DNA of 26,389 nt from an uncultured Senegalimassilia sp. (GTDB taxonomy: Bacteria > Actinomycetota > Coriobacteriia > Coriobacteriales > Eggerthellaceae), in assembly GCA_934661765.1 (NCBI GenBank), contig CAKUJT010000024.1, forward strand, positions 1 to 26,389, given 5' to 3'. Below, one piece after another: positions 1-7,930 of this stretch; position 1 is the stretch's first letter, and the number at the start of each line of letters is the position of its first letter. The translations under genes and the position numbers were made by a program. The notes below the pieces were generated by a model, which had not been told where the DNA came from, did not search any database, and was given only the letters and a program-made list of their open reading frames with translations.

Positions 1-92
1 AGGAAAACCCGAATGAAATTTGAATTAACGTTCAAGGTTGTTTTGTTATTCAGTTATCAAGGTTTTAAGCTTTCTTTCTTGAAAGCTTTTAT
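1..92 (-). other. probable rRNA (or stable RNA) leader region
   Basis: This is the stretch downstream of three tandem minus-strand promoters, so it would be the 5' leader of a transcript leaving the window at position 1. It contains a short hairpin at about 67-86 (GCTTTC / GAAAGC arms) and, on the minus strand, the run CCTTGATAACTGAATAACA. That run resembles the anti-terminator or processing-type leader sequences that precede 16S rRNA in Firmicutes. No mature rRNA sequence lies in the window, so the rRNA assignment is an inference from the promoters and leader style. Confidence 0.45.
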
Positions 93-121
93 ATTCTATC
101 ACATCGTTTTGCTCTTGTCAA
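93..121 (-). promoter_or_regulatory. sigma-A promoter P1 of a leftward tandem array
   Basis: On the minus strand, TTGACA (116-121) and TAGAAT (93-98) are separated by exactly 17 bp, with TGA just before the -10 (extended -10). It is the promoter closest to the left edge and one of three similar units about 100 bp apart. Confidence 0.75.
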
Positions 122-188
122 GAACTTTTTTAAAAAACTTTTCATCCTCTTTTTGAAGATTTTTGTTCTCTGTGATGCGAACTTTTAT

Positions 189-217
189 ATGTTATCACAC
201 ATTTTCTAATCTGTCAA
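189..217 (-). promoter_or_regulatory. sigma-A promoter P2 of a leftward tandem array
   Basis: On the minus strand, TTGACA (212-217), a 17-bp spacer and TAACAT (189-194), again with TGA before the -10. The surrounding bases resemble P1, with the shared run TTCTTGACA and TGTGA before the -10, so the array probably arose by duplication. Confidence 0.7.
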
Positions 218-292
218 GAAGTTTTTTAACTTTCTTTTAAGATATTTTACATTTTTCTTTTAAAAATGTGTTTCTCATGTGCAACGGATATT

Positions 293-321
293 ATATTATC
301 ATAACAGTATACTTACGTCAA
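293..321 (-). promoter_or_regulatory. sigma-A promoter P3 of a leftward tandem array
   Basis: On the minus strand, TTGACG (316-321), a 17-bp spacer and TAATAT (293-298), with TGA before the -10. Upstream of it, at about 322-370, is a very A/T-rich stretch with several A and T tracts, as expected of an UP element for a strong stable-RNA promoter. Confidence 0.65.
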
Positions 322-370
322 GCTTTTTTTAATATTTTTTTATTTATTCAAAAAAATACTAGATATTGTA

Positions 371-537
371 CTTTTTCTGTATTTTTATCATTTACACCAC
401 ATATGCGGCTTATTGAATTGTTATTTTTTTATCAATTTTTCCAGCTTTCCAACTCAGTTTTCCTAATAAATTCCAATTTACTGCAGGTAAAGGTTGCTAA
501 ATAAGAATACTTGATCACCTGAAGTTATCACAGTACA
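371..537. other. AT-rich intergenic stretch, no gene seen
   Basis: This lies between the tandem promoters and the hairpin downstream of thrS. Short open frames occur here, but they lack a ribosome binding site and protein-like composition. I see no other element. Confidence 0.5.
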
Positions 538-662
538 GCCTCATAGAAGATAAATAATCCCTATTTGTGACCTGAGAGCAAGTGTTGGATGCGAGCACTA
601 AAGCGAACATTCAACACGCCGCGACGAAAGTCACAAATAGGGATTATTATCTTCTATGAGGC
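538..662 (-). repeat. long hairpin element, copy A (diverged family member)
   Basis: The outer arms (538-571 and 630-662) pair almost perfectly over about 33 bp with one bulged A. Inside sits a second stem (GTGTTG / CAACAC), and between them is the family core: on the minus strand, a TCGTCGC-GCGTG segment on one side and ACTTGCTCTCAGGTCAC on the other, as in copies B-E. Unlike those copies it lacks the flanking A and T tracts and the AATACTAATTT ends. It lies just beyond the thrS stop, so it probably ends or protects the thrS mRNA. Confidence 0.75.
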
Positions 663-686
663 GTCTGTATCAGAGCACAAGGATTC

Positions 687-2639
687 TTACTGCTCTACTT
701 CCTGACGAATCTCTTTTGTACGGATTTCTTCACAGATTGCAGAAATAAAGTCTTTTAAATCTTTCTGACCTTCATCTCCTGCAAAACGACTTCTTACAGA
801 TACTTTTCCTGTTTCCTGTTCCTGTGCACCTACTACTAACATATATGGAAGCTTCTGAAGACGTGCTTCACGAATCTTGTAGCCGATCTTTTCGGAACGA
901 TTATCTACTGTACTTAAGATACCATTTTTCTTAAGTTCTTTGTTTACTTCTTCTGCATAGTCAGCAAACTTCTCAGAAATAGGAAGTACACGTACCTGTT
1001 CTGGACAGAGCCATGTAGGGAACTTACCTGCATATTTCTCGATGAGCCATGCAAGTGTTCTCTCGTAACATCCCATAGATGTTCTGTGAATAACATATGG
1101 ACGCTGTTTATCTCCATTCTGGTCAATGTAGTACATATCAAAGTTCTCTGCGATAGCACAGTCAAGCTGAATCGTAATCATAGTATCTTCTTTGCCATAT
1201 ACATTCTTAGCCTGAATATCAATCTTTGGTCCGTAGAATGCAGCTTCTCCTTCTGCCTCAACAAAAGGTACGCCCTGCTCTACTAAAATATTACGGATGG
1301 CATCCTGTGTTGTCTCCCAATATTCATCATCCCCAAGATATTTTTCTTTATTGTTCGGATCCCATTTAGAAAGACGATAGGTCACATCATCCTGTACACC
1401 GAGTACTCCCAGACAGTACTGTGCTAAATGAAGACAGCCCTTTAACTCATCGTTTGTCTGGTCTGGACGGATAATCAGATGTCCCTCTGAAATAGTGAAC
1501 TGACGAACACGGGTTAAACCGTGCATCTCTCCAGAATCTTCGTTACGGAAAAGTGTAGATGTCTCACTCATTCTATAAGGAAGATCTCTGTAAGATTTCT
1601 GAGTATTCTTGTAACAATAATACTGGAATGGACATGTCATTGGACGAAGTGCTAATACTTCTTTATCATTCTCCTCGTCACCAAGTACAAACATTCCATC
1701 TTTGTAATGATCCCAGTGTCCGGAAATCTTATAAAGGTCACTCTTTGCCATTAATGGAGTCTTTGTTCTTACATAGCCCCATTCATTATCCTCTAAATCT
1801 TCAATCCATCTCTGCAATGTCTGAACAATCTTTGCTCCCTTTGGAAGAAGCAGTGGAAGGCCCTGTCCAATAACATCTACTGTTGTAAATAACTCCATTT
1901 CACGGCCAAGACGGTTATGGTCACGAAGTTTAATTTCTTCTAAATATTTAAGACGTTCTTCCAGGTCTGCTTTCTTTGTGTAAGCTGTTCCGTAAATACG
2001 AGTAAGCATCTTGTTGTTCTCATTGCCTCTCCAGTAAGCTCCTGAAGAAGCGGTAAGCTTAAATGCCTTGATCGGCTTTACACTTATTAAGTGAGGTCCA
2101 GCACAAAGGTCTGTGAAATCGCCCTGTTTGTAGAAGCTGATTGTAGCATCTTCCGGTAAATCTTCGATAAGCTCTACTTTGTAAGGCTCCTCTTTCTCTT
2201 TCATAAAAGCAATCGCTTCCTCTCTTGGAAGTTCATATCTTTCAATTGGAGGATTCTCCTTAATTACTTTCTTCATCTCTTTTTCAATGGCATCTAAGTC
2301 TTCTCTTGTAAGCGGAGCCATATCAAAATCATAATAAAAACCTTCTTCGATTGCCGGTCCAATTGCAAGCTTTGCTTCCGGATATAAACGCTTTACAGCC
2401 TGTGCAAGTACATGAGAAGCTGTATGACGGAACGCAAGCTTACCTTCGTCATCATTAAATGTAAGAATATTTAAGTCGCTGTCTTCGGAAACTACAGTAC
2501 GAAGATCGACAGTCTCCCCATTCACCTGTCCTGCACATGCATTTCTTGCAAGACCTTCACTAATATCTTTTGCAATATCAAGCACAGACATTGGCTGTGC
2601 ATATTCTTTTTCAGAACCATCCTTTAAACGAATAATCAT
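687..2639 (-). CDS. thrS: threonine--tRNA ligase
   Basis: This enzyme charges tRNA-Thr with threonine in the cytosol, and its 650 residues are close to the normal full length. An N-terminal TGS domain (about 1-60) is followed by the editing domain with H72-T-A-S-H76 and the later DLCAGPH motif. The class II catalytic core has LRPMTCPFQ (zinc cysteine), RNEDSGEMHGLTRVRQF (motif 2) and GCYERTLAWLIEKY (motif 3). The C-terminal anticodon-binding domain begins around WLCPEQVRVLPIS. The start is set by a ribosome binding site (GAAGGAG) shortly upstream. It has its own promoter, separate from the ATPase gene behind it. No T-box fits in the 135-bp upstream gap, although thrS genes of Firmicutes often carry one. 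Confidence 0.97.
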   Translation of the reverse strand: MIIRLKDGSEKEYAQPMSVLDIAKDISEGLARNACAGQVNGETVDLRTVVSEDSDLNILTFNDDEGKLAFRHTASHVLAQAVKRLYPEAKLAIGPAIEEGFYYDFDMAPLTREDLDAIEKEMKKVIKENPPIERYELPREEAIAFMKEKEEPYKVELIEDLPEDATISFYKQGDFTDLCAGPHLISVKPIKAFKLTASSGAYWRGNENNKMLTRIYGTAYTKKADLEERLKYLEEIKLRDHNRLGREMELFTTVDVIGQGLPLLLPKGAKIVQTLQRWIEDLEDNEWGYVRTKTPLMAKSDLYKISGHWDHYKDGMFVLGDEENDKEVLALRPMTCPFQYYCYKNTQKSYRDLPYRMSETSTLFRNEDSGEMHGLTRVRQFTISEGHLIIRPDQTNDELKGCLHLAQYCLGVLGVQDDVTYRLSKWDPNNKEKYLGDDEYWETTQDAIRNILVEQGVPFVEAEGEAAFYGPKIDIQAKNVYGKEDTMITIQLDCAIAENFDMYYIDQNGDKQRPYVIHRTSMGCYERTLAWLIEKYAGKFPTWLCPEQVRVLPISEKFADYAEEVNKELKKNGILSTVDNRSEKIGYKIREARLQKLPYMLVVGAQEQETGKVSVRSRFAGDEGQKDLKDFISAICEEIRTKEIRQEVEQ

Positions 2640-2673
2640 TTCTGTTCTTTCTCCTTCTATCTATTATGATGGA

Positions 2674-2719
2674 TTAGTGCGAGGACGGCAGCTTCGCTGC
2701 CATACTTCACACACACTAA
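2674..2719 (-). promoter_or_regulatory. stem-loop in the thrS 5' leader
   Basis: TTAGTG (2674-2679) pairs with CACTAA (2714-2719), enclosing a GC-rich inner hairpin GGCAGC-GAA-GCTGCC. The predicted transcription start (about 2716) falls at the foot of this stem, so the hairpin would cap the 5' end of the thrS mRNA. A role in mRNA stability or autoregulation is possible; neither is shown by sequence alone. Confidence 0.6.
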
Positions 2720-2722
2720 CTC

Positions 2723-2752
2723 ATTATACTATAAACATAAATATTCTATCAA
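2723..2752 (-). promoter_or_regulatory. sigma-A promoter of thrS
   Basis: On the minus strand, TTGATA (2747-2752) and a perfect TATAAT (2723-2728) are 18 bp apart, about 85 bp upstream of the thrS start codon. Confidence 0.7.
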
Positions 2753-2774
2753 ACAACACCAGATGATTCAATAA

Positions 2775-4262
2775 TTAAAGTAACAATTCTTTTACCATTT
2801 CTCCGGTGAAAATTACCTGTTTTAAATGATCTACTTCAATTTGATATAATGCATTTGCCACAATATGCTCTGCAGCCTGTTCTAAATCACGGATACCGCT
2901 CGTATCTGAAAAGATGTCAATAACTGCATCTAATGCATCTTCCGTCATAATACATTCTCCTTCACGTAAGCCGATTCTCTTCAGCACTTTTGGAAGGGCA
3001 AATTCAGAAAAGATTGCCTTTTTTTCTTCTGGTGTATAGTCTGGAATATCAATAACCGCAAAACGAGACATTAACGGACTGCTGATCTGACTTTTATCAT
3101 TTGCAGTTGCGATCGGATAAACACCAACGGTAGGGATCATACATTCCATATAATTATCAGTGAATCCTAGATTATCTAATAATGTAAGAAGAACATCAGC
3201 AGGATTTCCGGTTCCTTTGCCGGAGTTTGCTTTATCAAGCTCATTGATAATAAAAACAAGATTGGATTCTCCTGCCATTGAGAAGGCATCCATAATAATT
3301 CCCGGTTTTGCATTCGCATAAATACGGGAGCTTCCGGTTAACTGCTCCGGATCATTAATGGAACTCATATCTAAGGTTGTCCACGGAAGCTTTAAAATAC
3401 GAGCCACAGCATAGGCGATCTGGGACTTTCCGGTTCCGGCAGGACCAACAAGCAGAAGACCGTATGCAGGCAGTGTATGCGTACGGTTAATCTGGATAAT
3501 CGTTTCGATGATCCTTTGTTTTACCCGCTCCATTCCATAAAGCTCTTCATCAAGAATTCGTCTGGCTTCTTCTGGATCAATTGATTTAAAATAATCACTT
3601 TTCCACTGAATATTCATCATAATGGATAACGCACGCTGTGCGTGACGTCTCTCTTCCGGGGACACCTCACGAGAACGAGCCACGGCAAGATTTCTTCTGG
3701 CCCAGAGACGAATATTGTCTGGAAGCGTTCTTCCCGCACAGGTCATAAAGTCAGTGATACTTTGTAGACTGGTAAGCTTCATTTCATCACTGTCTTCCTC
3801 GTCTTCCTTAGAATTGGAATCTTCTTCTGCCGGGGCACCACTTGCAAAAAGACGTTCGATCATAAATTGTAAAAATCCATCCTCCGCAGACAGCTTCGTT
3901 CTTCCACCAAAAGAGATTTCCTGAATTTTATATACAGCATACCCTTCTGGCGTATTAGCACCAGAAAGCTGAATATGAATATGATGTTCTCCAAGCCACT
4001 TTAACAGACTGACAAAACGGGCATCTACTTTTAAAATATCTGAACTGATCGTGCCATCTTCTTCTTCAAATTCAAATGTAGTCTGTTTATTTGGATTAGA
4101 AAAAATACCAAAAGAATGGTGTTTCCATTCTCTTTTTGTATTATCAATTACAAGAATGGGATTTTCCGGTGAAGCATGGTCATTATCCGAATAGACCATA
4201 GTATACGTACATCGCACAGGCTCTTTTTTCGCCTGCATATTACTAAAATCAAACACTGGCAT
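2775..4262 (-). CDS. Lon-like AAA+ ATPase without protease domain
   Basis: The protein has 495 residues. Its C-terminal half resembles the AAA+ module of Lon: ELYGMERVKQRIIE, Walker A GPAGTGKS (273-280), the TGSSRIYANAKPG segment that matches Lon's RGHRRTYIGAMPG, sensor 1 IATAND (N388), a probable arginine finger R400 and sensor 2 GIRDLEQ (R458). The Ser-Lys protease domain of Lon is absent; the protein stops about 37 residues after sensor 2. Walker B reads FIINELDK, so the usual acidic residue before the catalytic Glu is Asn340. The N-terminal 240 residues are not a recognised Lon N domain and include an acidic linker (146-160). It starts 15 bp after ddh with a good ribosome binding site (AAAAAGGAG), so the two are probably cotranscribed. 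It may act as an unfoldase or remodelling ATPase; the substrate is unknown. Confidence 0.8.
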   Translation of the reverse strand: MPVFDFSNMQAKKEPVRCTYTMVYSDNDHASPENPILVIDNTKREWKHHSFGIFSNPNKQTTFEFEEEDGTISSDILKVDARFVSLLKWLGEHHIHIQLSGANTPEGYAVYKIQEISFGGRTKLSAEDGFLQFMIERLFASGAPAEEDSNSKEDEEDSDEMKLTSLQSITDFMTCAGRTLPDNIRLWARRNLAVARSREVSPEERRHAQRALSIMMNIQWKSDYFKSIDPEEARRILDEELYGMERVKQRIIETIIQINRTHTLPAYGLLLVGPAGTGKSQIAYAVARILKLPWTTLDMSSINDPEQLTGSSRIYANAKPGIIMDAFSMAGESNLVFIINELDKANSGKGTGNPADVLLTLLDNLGFTDNYMECMIPTVGVYPIATANDKSQISSPLMSRFAVIDIPDYTPEEKKAIFSEFALPKVLKRIGLREGECIMTEDALDAVIDIFSDTSGIRDLEQAAEHIVANALYQIEVDHLKQVIFTGEMVKELLL

Positions 4263-4277
4263 AATATTTTCTCCTTT

Positions 4278-5264
4278 TTATAACAGGCTTGCTCTTAATT
4301 CTTCCGGAGTTTTCTGTGACAACATTGCCGGAGCAATATCAAACACACTTCTTGCACCGGATTCTCCCTTCTTAGAAAGTCTGCAGGCAGCACGTGCATA
4401 AGCAACGAGTACACTTCCTGTAAATTCCGGATTAGAGTCAAGCTTTAAAGAATATTCAATAACGTGTTTGCTGCCCTCACATCCTGTCTCGCCGGTACGA
4501 ATAACAAATCCTCCATGCGGCATCTTGCTGTGCTGTGCTTTTAATTCTTCTTCCGTAATAAAAGTTACGCTTGTATCATAATCAGAAAAATAGTTCGGCA
4601 TTGTCTTAATAGCATTCTCAATAGCCTCTTTATCTGCCCCCTCTTCCGAAACAACATAGCATTCTCTCAAATGCTTCTGTCTTGTTGTAAGCTCAGGCTC
4701 ACTACCACTTCTTACCTGTTCAACAGCAGCTTCAACAGGAACTGTATACTGTATAGCATTTTTCACACCTTCAATACGGCGGATTGCATCCGAATGTCCC
4801 TGACTTACACCCTTTCCCCAGAAAGTATATGTACTTCCCTGTACAAGAATAGATTCTGCATACAGACGATTCAAAGAGAACATTCCCGGATCCCAGCCAA
4901 CAGAAATGATACTGATATTCTTTCCTTCTTTTGCTGCCTTATCAACATTTGCAAAATATTCAGGAATTTTTGCATGAGTATCAAAACTGTCAATCGTGTT
5001 AAAGGAGGCAGCAACTTCCGGTCCAATCACCGGAAGATCTGTTGCGGAACCTCCGCAGAGAATCATTACATCAATTTCTCCCTTCATAGATACCATATCA
5101 TCAAAATGCTTTACAACGGCACCTTCTGTCTGAATAGATACAGTAGAAGGATCTCTTCTTGTAAATACAGCAGCCAGTTCCATATCATCATTACGTTTAA
5201 TAGCCTGTTCTACGCCACGGCCAATATTACCATAACCCACAATACCAATTTTGATTTTGTTCAT
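4278..5264 (-). CDS. ddh: meso-diaminopimelate dehydrogenase
   Basis: This NADPH-dependent enzyme reductively aminates tetrahydrodipicolinate to meso-2,6-diaminopimelate in one step, supplying lysine and peptidoglycan cross-link precursors and bypassing the longer DAP branches. The 328 residues match the family length. The N-terminal Rossmann motif is GIVGYGNIGRGVEQA, then come ILCGGSATDLP, SFDTHAKIPEYF and the diagnostic SVGWDPGMFSLNR and WGKGVSQGHSDAIRRI segments. It has its own extended -10 promoter and probably leads a two-gene operon with the ATPase downstream. The Ddh assignment is strong because the WDPGMFS and GVSQGHSDA motifs are specific to the family. Confidence 0.95.
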   Translation of the reverse strand: MNKIKIGIVGYGNIGRGVEQAIKRNDDMELAAVFTRRDPSTVSIQTEGAVVKHFDDMVSMKGEIDVMILCGGSATDLPVIGPEVAASFNTIDSFDTHAKIPEYFANVDKAAKEGKNISIISVGWDPGMFSLNRLYAESILVQGSTYTFWGKGVSQGHSDAIRRIEGVKNAIQYTVPVEAAVEQVRSGSEPELTTRQKHLRECYVVSEEGADKEAIENAIKTMPNYFSDYDTSVTFITEEELKAQHSKMPHGGFVIRTGETGCEGSKHVIEYSLKLDSNPEFTGSVLVAYARAACRLSKKGESGARSVFDIAPAMLSQKTPEELRASLL

Positions 5265-5358
5265 TGTTTTACCTCACTTATATTTTGTATCTCTTAAGCT
5301 TCCCGATAAACTCAAAATTAACTACCGGACATTTTAAGAATATATTTTATGCCATTTG

Positions 5359-5386
5359 ATTATAGCATATATAAGATACTTGTGAA
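5359..5386 (-). promoter_or_regulatory. sigma-A promoter of ddh
   Basis: On the minus strand, TTCACA (5381-5386), a 16-bp spacer and TATAAT (5359-5364), with TGC just before the -10 (extended -10). It lies about 95 bp upstream of ddh. Confidence 0.65.
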
Positions 5387-5403
5387 AATAATTTATAAGA
5401 AAC

Positions 5404-5459
5404 AAAAAACTTATAGCAGTAGCTGGCACTCTTGGCACAACTGCTGCTATAAGTTTTTT
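5404..5459. terminator. bidirectional rho-independent terminator after the TPM gene
   Basis: Perfect 16-bp arms (5404-5419 and 5444-5459) begin with AAAAAA and end with TTTTTT around a 24-base loop. On the minus strand it follows the TPM gene by about 45 bp and shields the ddh promoter. Its stem ACTTATAGCAG is simple and lacks the family core of the long hairpin elements. Confidence 0.85.
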
Positions 5460-5505
5460 AAATTCGTCTGTTTAATTTAATAAATTACTATATAATGGCT
5501 TCCTC

Positions 5506-6312
5506 TTAATGGCTTCCTCCACTGCCACCAAAATCATCCGTTCCACTACAACTGCTTCCACTGTCATCATCCGACTTCCTCTTCGTTCTTGTCACATGAG
5601 AATGAAGGAAAATATCTTGTTTATCATTTAACTGTACTCCATTCTTCTTTACATAGGTAGACTTTTTAACCGTATCTTTCCCTACCTGTCCGGAAAGCTG
5701 TGCCACTATAAATATAATTGATACGACAAGACAGCCGAGTGCTACCCATATCGGGCTGATATTAATATGGAACATCGGACTCGTTTTTGTTTCTTCTGCT
5801 ATCAGGTTTATCAACCGTGTATATGCTTTATAAGGATCTTTATTCACAATATCGTTCGTTTTTTCCACAATATAGTCTGTATTATCCTTAGATAATCTGT
5901 CCTTTACTATACCACGGGTAGCAAGCCAGGTATATCTAGTCTCCCAGTCATCTACATAAATCGCTCCACTTCCGATAGGCTGATCCCAGCCAACCTTATT
6001 CTTTTTATAGTAATTCTGTGTATAATCACGAAGTTTCTCCATCGTATCAAGACTTGCATCATTTGTCGTCATAAGAACAAGATCTCCACCGATCAGTTCT
6101 TCTTTTTCTGCAATTAATGCCTCCAGCTTCTCCTCCTCTTCATCGCTAAGAACATCTGCATCATCAAATACCCTCTTTGTAAGAGTGCATTCTGTATTCT
6201 TGCGAGGCTCTGTATTAACATATTGATCCCCTTCAAACTTTTTACCGACCAGTCCCATTAAAATGCCTAGCACAACAATAAATATTAATATTCTACGATA
6301 AGTTTTTGCCAT
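5506..6312 (-). CDS. TPM-domain membrane protein
   Basis: The 268-residue protein has an N-terminal membrane segment (about 8-23) and an extracytoplasmic TPM domain (about 46-175) beginning with the typical VFDDADVLSDEEEEKLE. A second membrane segment (about 188-206) follows, then a basic tail ending in Gly/Ser residues (DDFGGSGGSH). TPM domains (YgcG/Psb32 type) are linked to membrane protein quality control and, in some members, to acid phosphatase activity; neither can be read from this sequence. The start codon follows directly on the stop of the zinc-ribbon gene (TAAATG) with a GGGGGTGAT site inside that gene, so the pair is translationally coupled and probably works together. Confidence 0.75.
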   Translation of the reverse strand: MAKTYRRILIFIVVLGILMGLVGKKFEGDQYVNTEPRKNTECTLTKRVFDDADVLSDEEEEKLEALIAEKEELIGGDLVLMTTNDASLDTMEKLRDYTQNYYKKNKVGWDQPIGSGAIYVDDWETRYTWLATRGIVKDRLSKDNTDYIVEKTNDIVNKDPYKAYTRLINLIAEETKTSPMFHINISPIWVALGCLVVSIIFIVAQLSGQVGKDTVKKSTYVKKNGVQLNDKQDIFLHSHVTRTKRKSDDDSGSSCSGTDDFGGSGGSH

Positions 6313-7296
6313 TTACATCACCCCCAACAAATAAAGAAGCATTTCCACTGTAAAGAACAACGAGCCAAAAACAGCTATAAACCACACAACCGCTTTACTC
6401 ATGCTAGTCGGTGCCTCTCCTACTGCCTTTCCTGTCTGACCATTCACATAGAACTCATAATTCTTCCCACCGTAACGATACACATACCGCCATAACGGAA
6501 GAAAAGAATAAAAAGATCCCTTTTCCGTACTGTTTTTATCATTTATAGTTGGTCTTACTGCATCGTATTCTACGTTATAGCTTCCGAGATACTTTTGACT
6601 GTACTTATCTGCCTTTTTCTTTGCTCTTGGCAAAAGAGTATCTTTATCTTCATCATAAACTTCTGAAAAAAAACCAGAAAGATACTTCGCATCAAAATCT
6701 CCCAACGCTTCATATTTATATGGCTCCACTAAATCCATCATGTCATCCGGCATTGCCTTTGAGGCATCTACAGGAATCTTATCATAATCCACATCAAAAT
6801 CTCTTAAAATACGATAGGTACTCGTCTCCGTACAATCATAATCCCCTTCTTCCCAGGTTCTTATTTTATCTGCCTCTCCTTCAAAATGTACATGGGTATG
6901 TAAGTCATACATCCAAAATGGCACATACATTCCTTCCATCGACTCTATCGTAGAAGCAGCACAGAAATTAGCCGGAAGAAATAACTGCTTTGGAAACTTT
7001 TCTTTTAAGAGTTCCAGCGCCTTATGCTTATTGATTGCAAAAGGCAGTACCAGATTGGGTTCATATTCATTCTCCATTCTGTCTTCAAAAATCACATAGG
7101 TACCACAGTATGGACACTTAAGTGACAAACCAAGCTTATCTGCTTCAATCTCCGCACCACAGTTATTACATACCTGTTTTTTCTCCTGAGCAATCAGCTC
7201 TGGCTCCCCTTCATTGCCACAACTCTCACATATCATTCTCTTCTTATCCGGGTCGTAAATCACATTACCACCACAGCTTTTACAACGATAAAACAT
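6313..7296 (-). CDS. zinc-ribbon membrane-anchored protein
   Basis: The 327-residue protein opens with two zinc ribbons: C5/C8/C23/C26 and C43/C46/C61/C64, each as paired CxxC knuckles. A long soluble region (about 70-295) with PFWMYDLHTHVHFEGEAD and a late FLPLWRYVYRYGGKNYEFYV segment follows, and a single C-terminal membrane helix lies at about 304-326. This fits a widespread but poorly characterised group annotated as TFIIB-type zinc-ribbon proteins, often next to TPM proteins as here. Its role is not known; a scaffold or membrane stress function is a guess. The start is supported by a strong GGAGAAGGAGGGAG site and it leads the two-gene operon. Confidence 0.75.
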   Translation of the reverse strand: MFYRCKSCGGNVIYDPDKKRMICESCGNEGEPELIAQEKKQVCNNCGAEIEADKLGLSLKCPYCGTYVIFEDRMENEYEPNLVLPFAINKHKALELLKEKFPKQLFLPANFCAASTIESMEGMYVPFWMYDLHTHVHFEGEADKIRTWEEGDYDCTETSTYRILRDFDVDYDKIPVDASKAMPDDMMDLVEPYKYEALGDFDAKYLSGFFSEVYDEDKDTLLPRAKKKADKYSQKYLGSYNVEYDAVRPTINDKNSTEKGSFYSFLPLWRYVYRYGGKNYEFYVNGQTGKAVGEAPTSMSKAVVWFIAVFGSLFFTVEMLLYLLGVM

Positions 7297-7413
7297 AGAC
7301 TCCCTCCTTCTCCTTTAAACATTTGTAATTATTTAAAACAAAGAACAAAACAATATCCACATAGTTTTGCCAGTTCGTTCTAAATAAGTACATTTTTAAA
7401 TTCTCCTACTTCT

Positions 7414-7442
7414 ACTATATTGGTTTTTTCAGCAAAAAGCAA
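7414..7442 (-). promoter_or_regulatory. promoter of the zinc-ribbon/TPM operon
   Basis: On the minus strand, TTGCTT (7437-7442), a 17-bp spacer and TATAGT (7414-7419), about 115 bp upstream of the start codon. Confidence 0.5.
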
Positions 7443-7508
7443 CAATAAGATTCACAATTTATCTCAGTAAAATAAAAGGGTATTCCCGTTTCTTATTATA
7501 GTTTTAAT

Positions 7509-7563
7509 TATACGTTTATGAATATTATTTCGAAACGCTTTCCTTTACTACAATTAACGTATA
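7509..7563 (+). promoter_or_regulatory. candidate promoter and operator of the Xre gene
   Basis: A possible -10, TACAAT (7549-7554), has no good -35 at 17-18 bp. TATACGT (7509-7515) and ACGTATA (7557-7563) form a 7-bp inverted repeat around it, 41 bp apart. Such a dyad around a weak promoter would suit autoregulation by the small Xre protein, but the arms are short and could be chance. Confidence 0.3.
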
Positions 7564-7612
7564 TACATGGACTTCTAACTTCATAGATAGATTTAATTTA
7601 AGGAGATTTCAA

Positions 7613-7918
7613 ATGGATATTTTAAAAAGAATTGTTGATTTAAGAAAAGAAAGAAACTGGACAGAATATCAACTTGCGGAACGGTCCGGACTTACGCAGT
7701 CCACGATTTCCTCATGGTATCGCAAAAATATGCTTCCGACCATTCCATCATTAACTAAAATCTGTGATGCCTTCGGAATCACACTATCACAGTTTTTTCT
7801 GGAAGATGAAAATACAACTACAACATTGAATGAGCAACAGCTTCGTCTAATGTATTATGCCGCTAAGTTAAATTCCGAACAATACGAAGCACTGCTGGCT
7901 TTTCTGAAGCTTTTATAA
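7613..7918 (+). CDS. small Xre-family helix-turn-helix regulator
   Basis: The 101-residue protein is almost entirely a Cro/C1-type DNA-binding domain. The helix-turn-helix is QLAERSGLTQSTISSWYRK (about 20-40), followed by the typical PSLTKICDAFGITLSQFF. A short C-terminal helical tail (QLRLMYYAAKLNSEQYEALLAFLKLL) may mediate dimerisation. The start is supported by AAGGAGATTTC. It stands alone, divergent from the zinc-ribbon operon and convergent with glmS. Its target is unknown; the dyad upstream of its own start is one candidate. Confidence 0.85.
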   Translation: MDILKRIVDLRKERNWTEYQLAERSGLTQSTISSWYRKNMLPTIPSLTKICDAFGITLSQFFLEDENTTTTLNEQQLRLMYYAAKLNSEQYEALLAFLKLL

Positions 7919-7930
7919 TTTACAAAAAAC

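Noticed and set aside
268..504. A 78-codon plus-strand frame in the left AT-rich region
   Set aside because: It runs through promoter P3 on the other strand, lacks a ribosome binding site and has the Phe/Leu/Ile-rich composition expected of translated AT-rich DNA.
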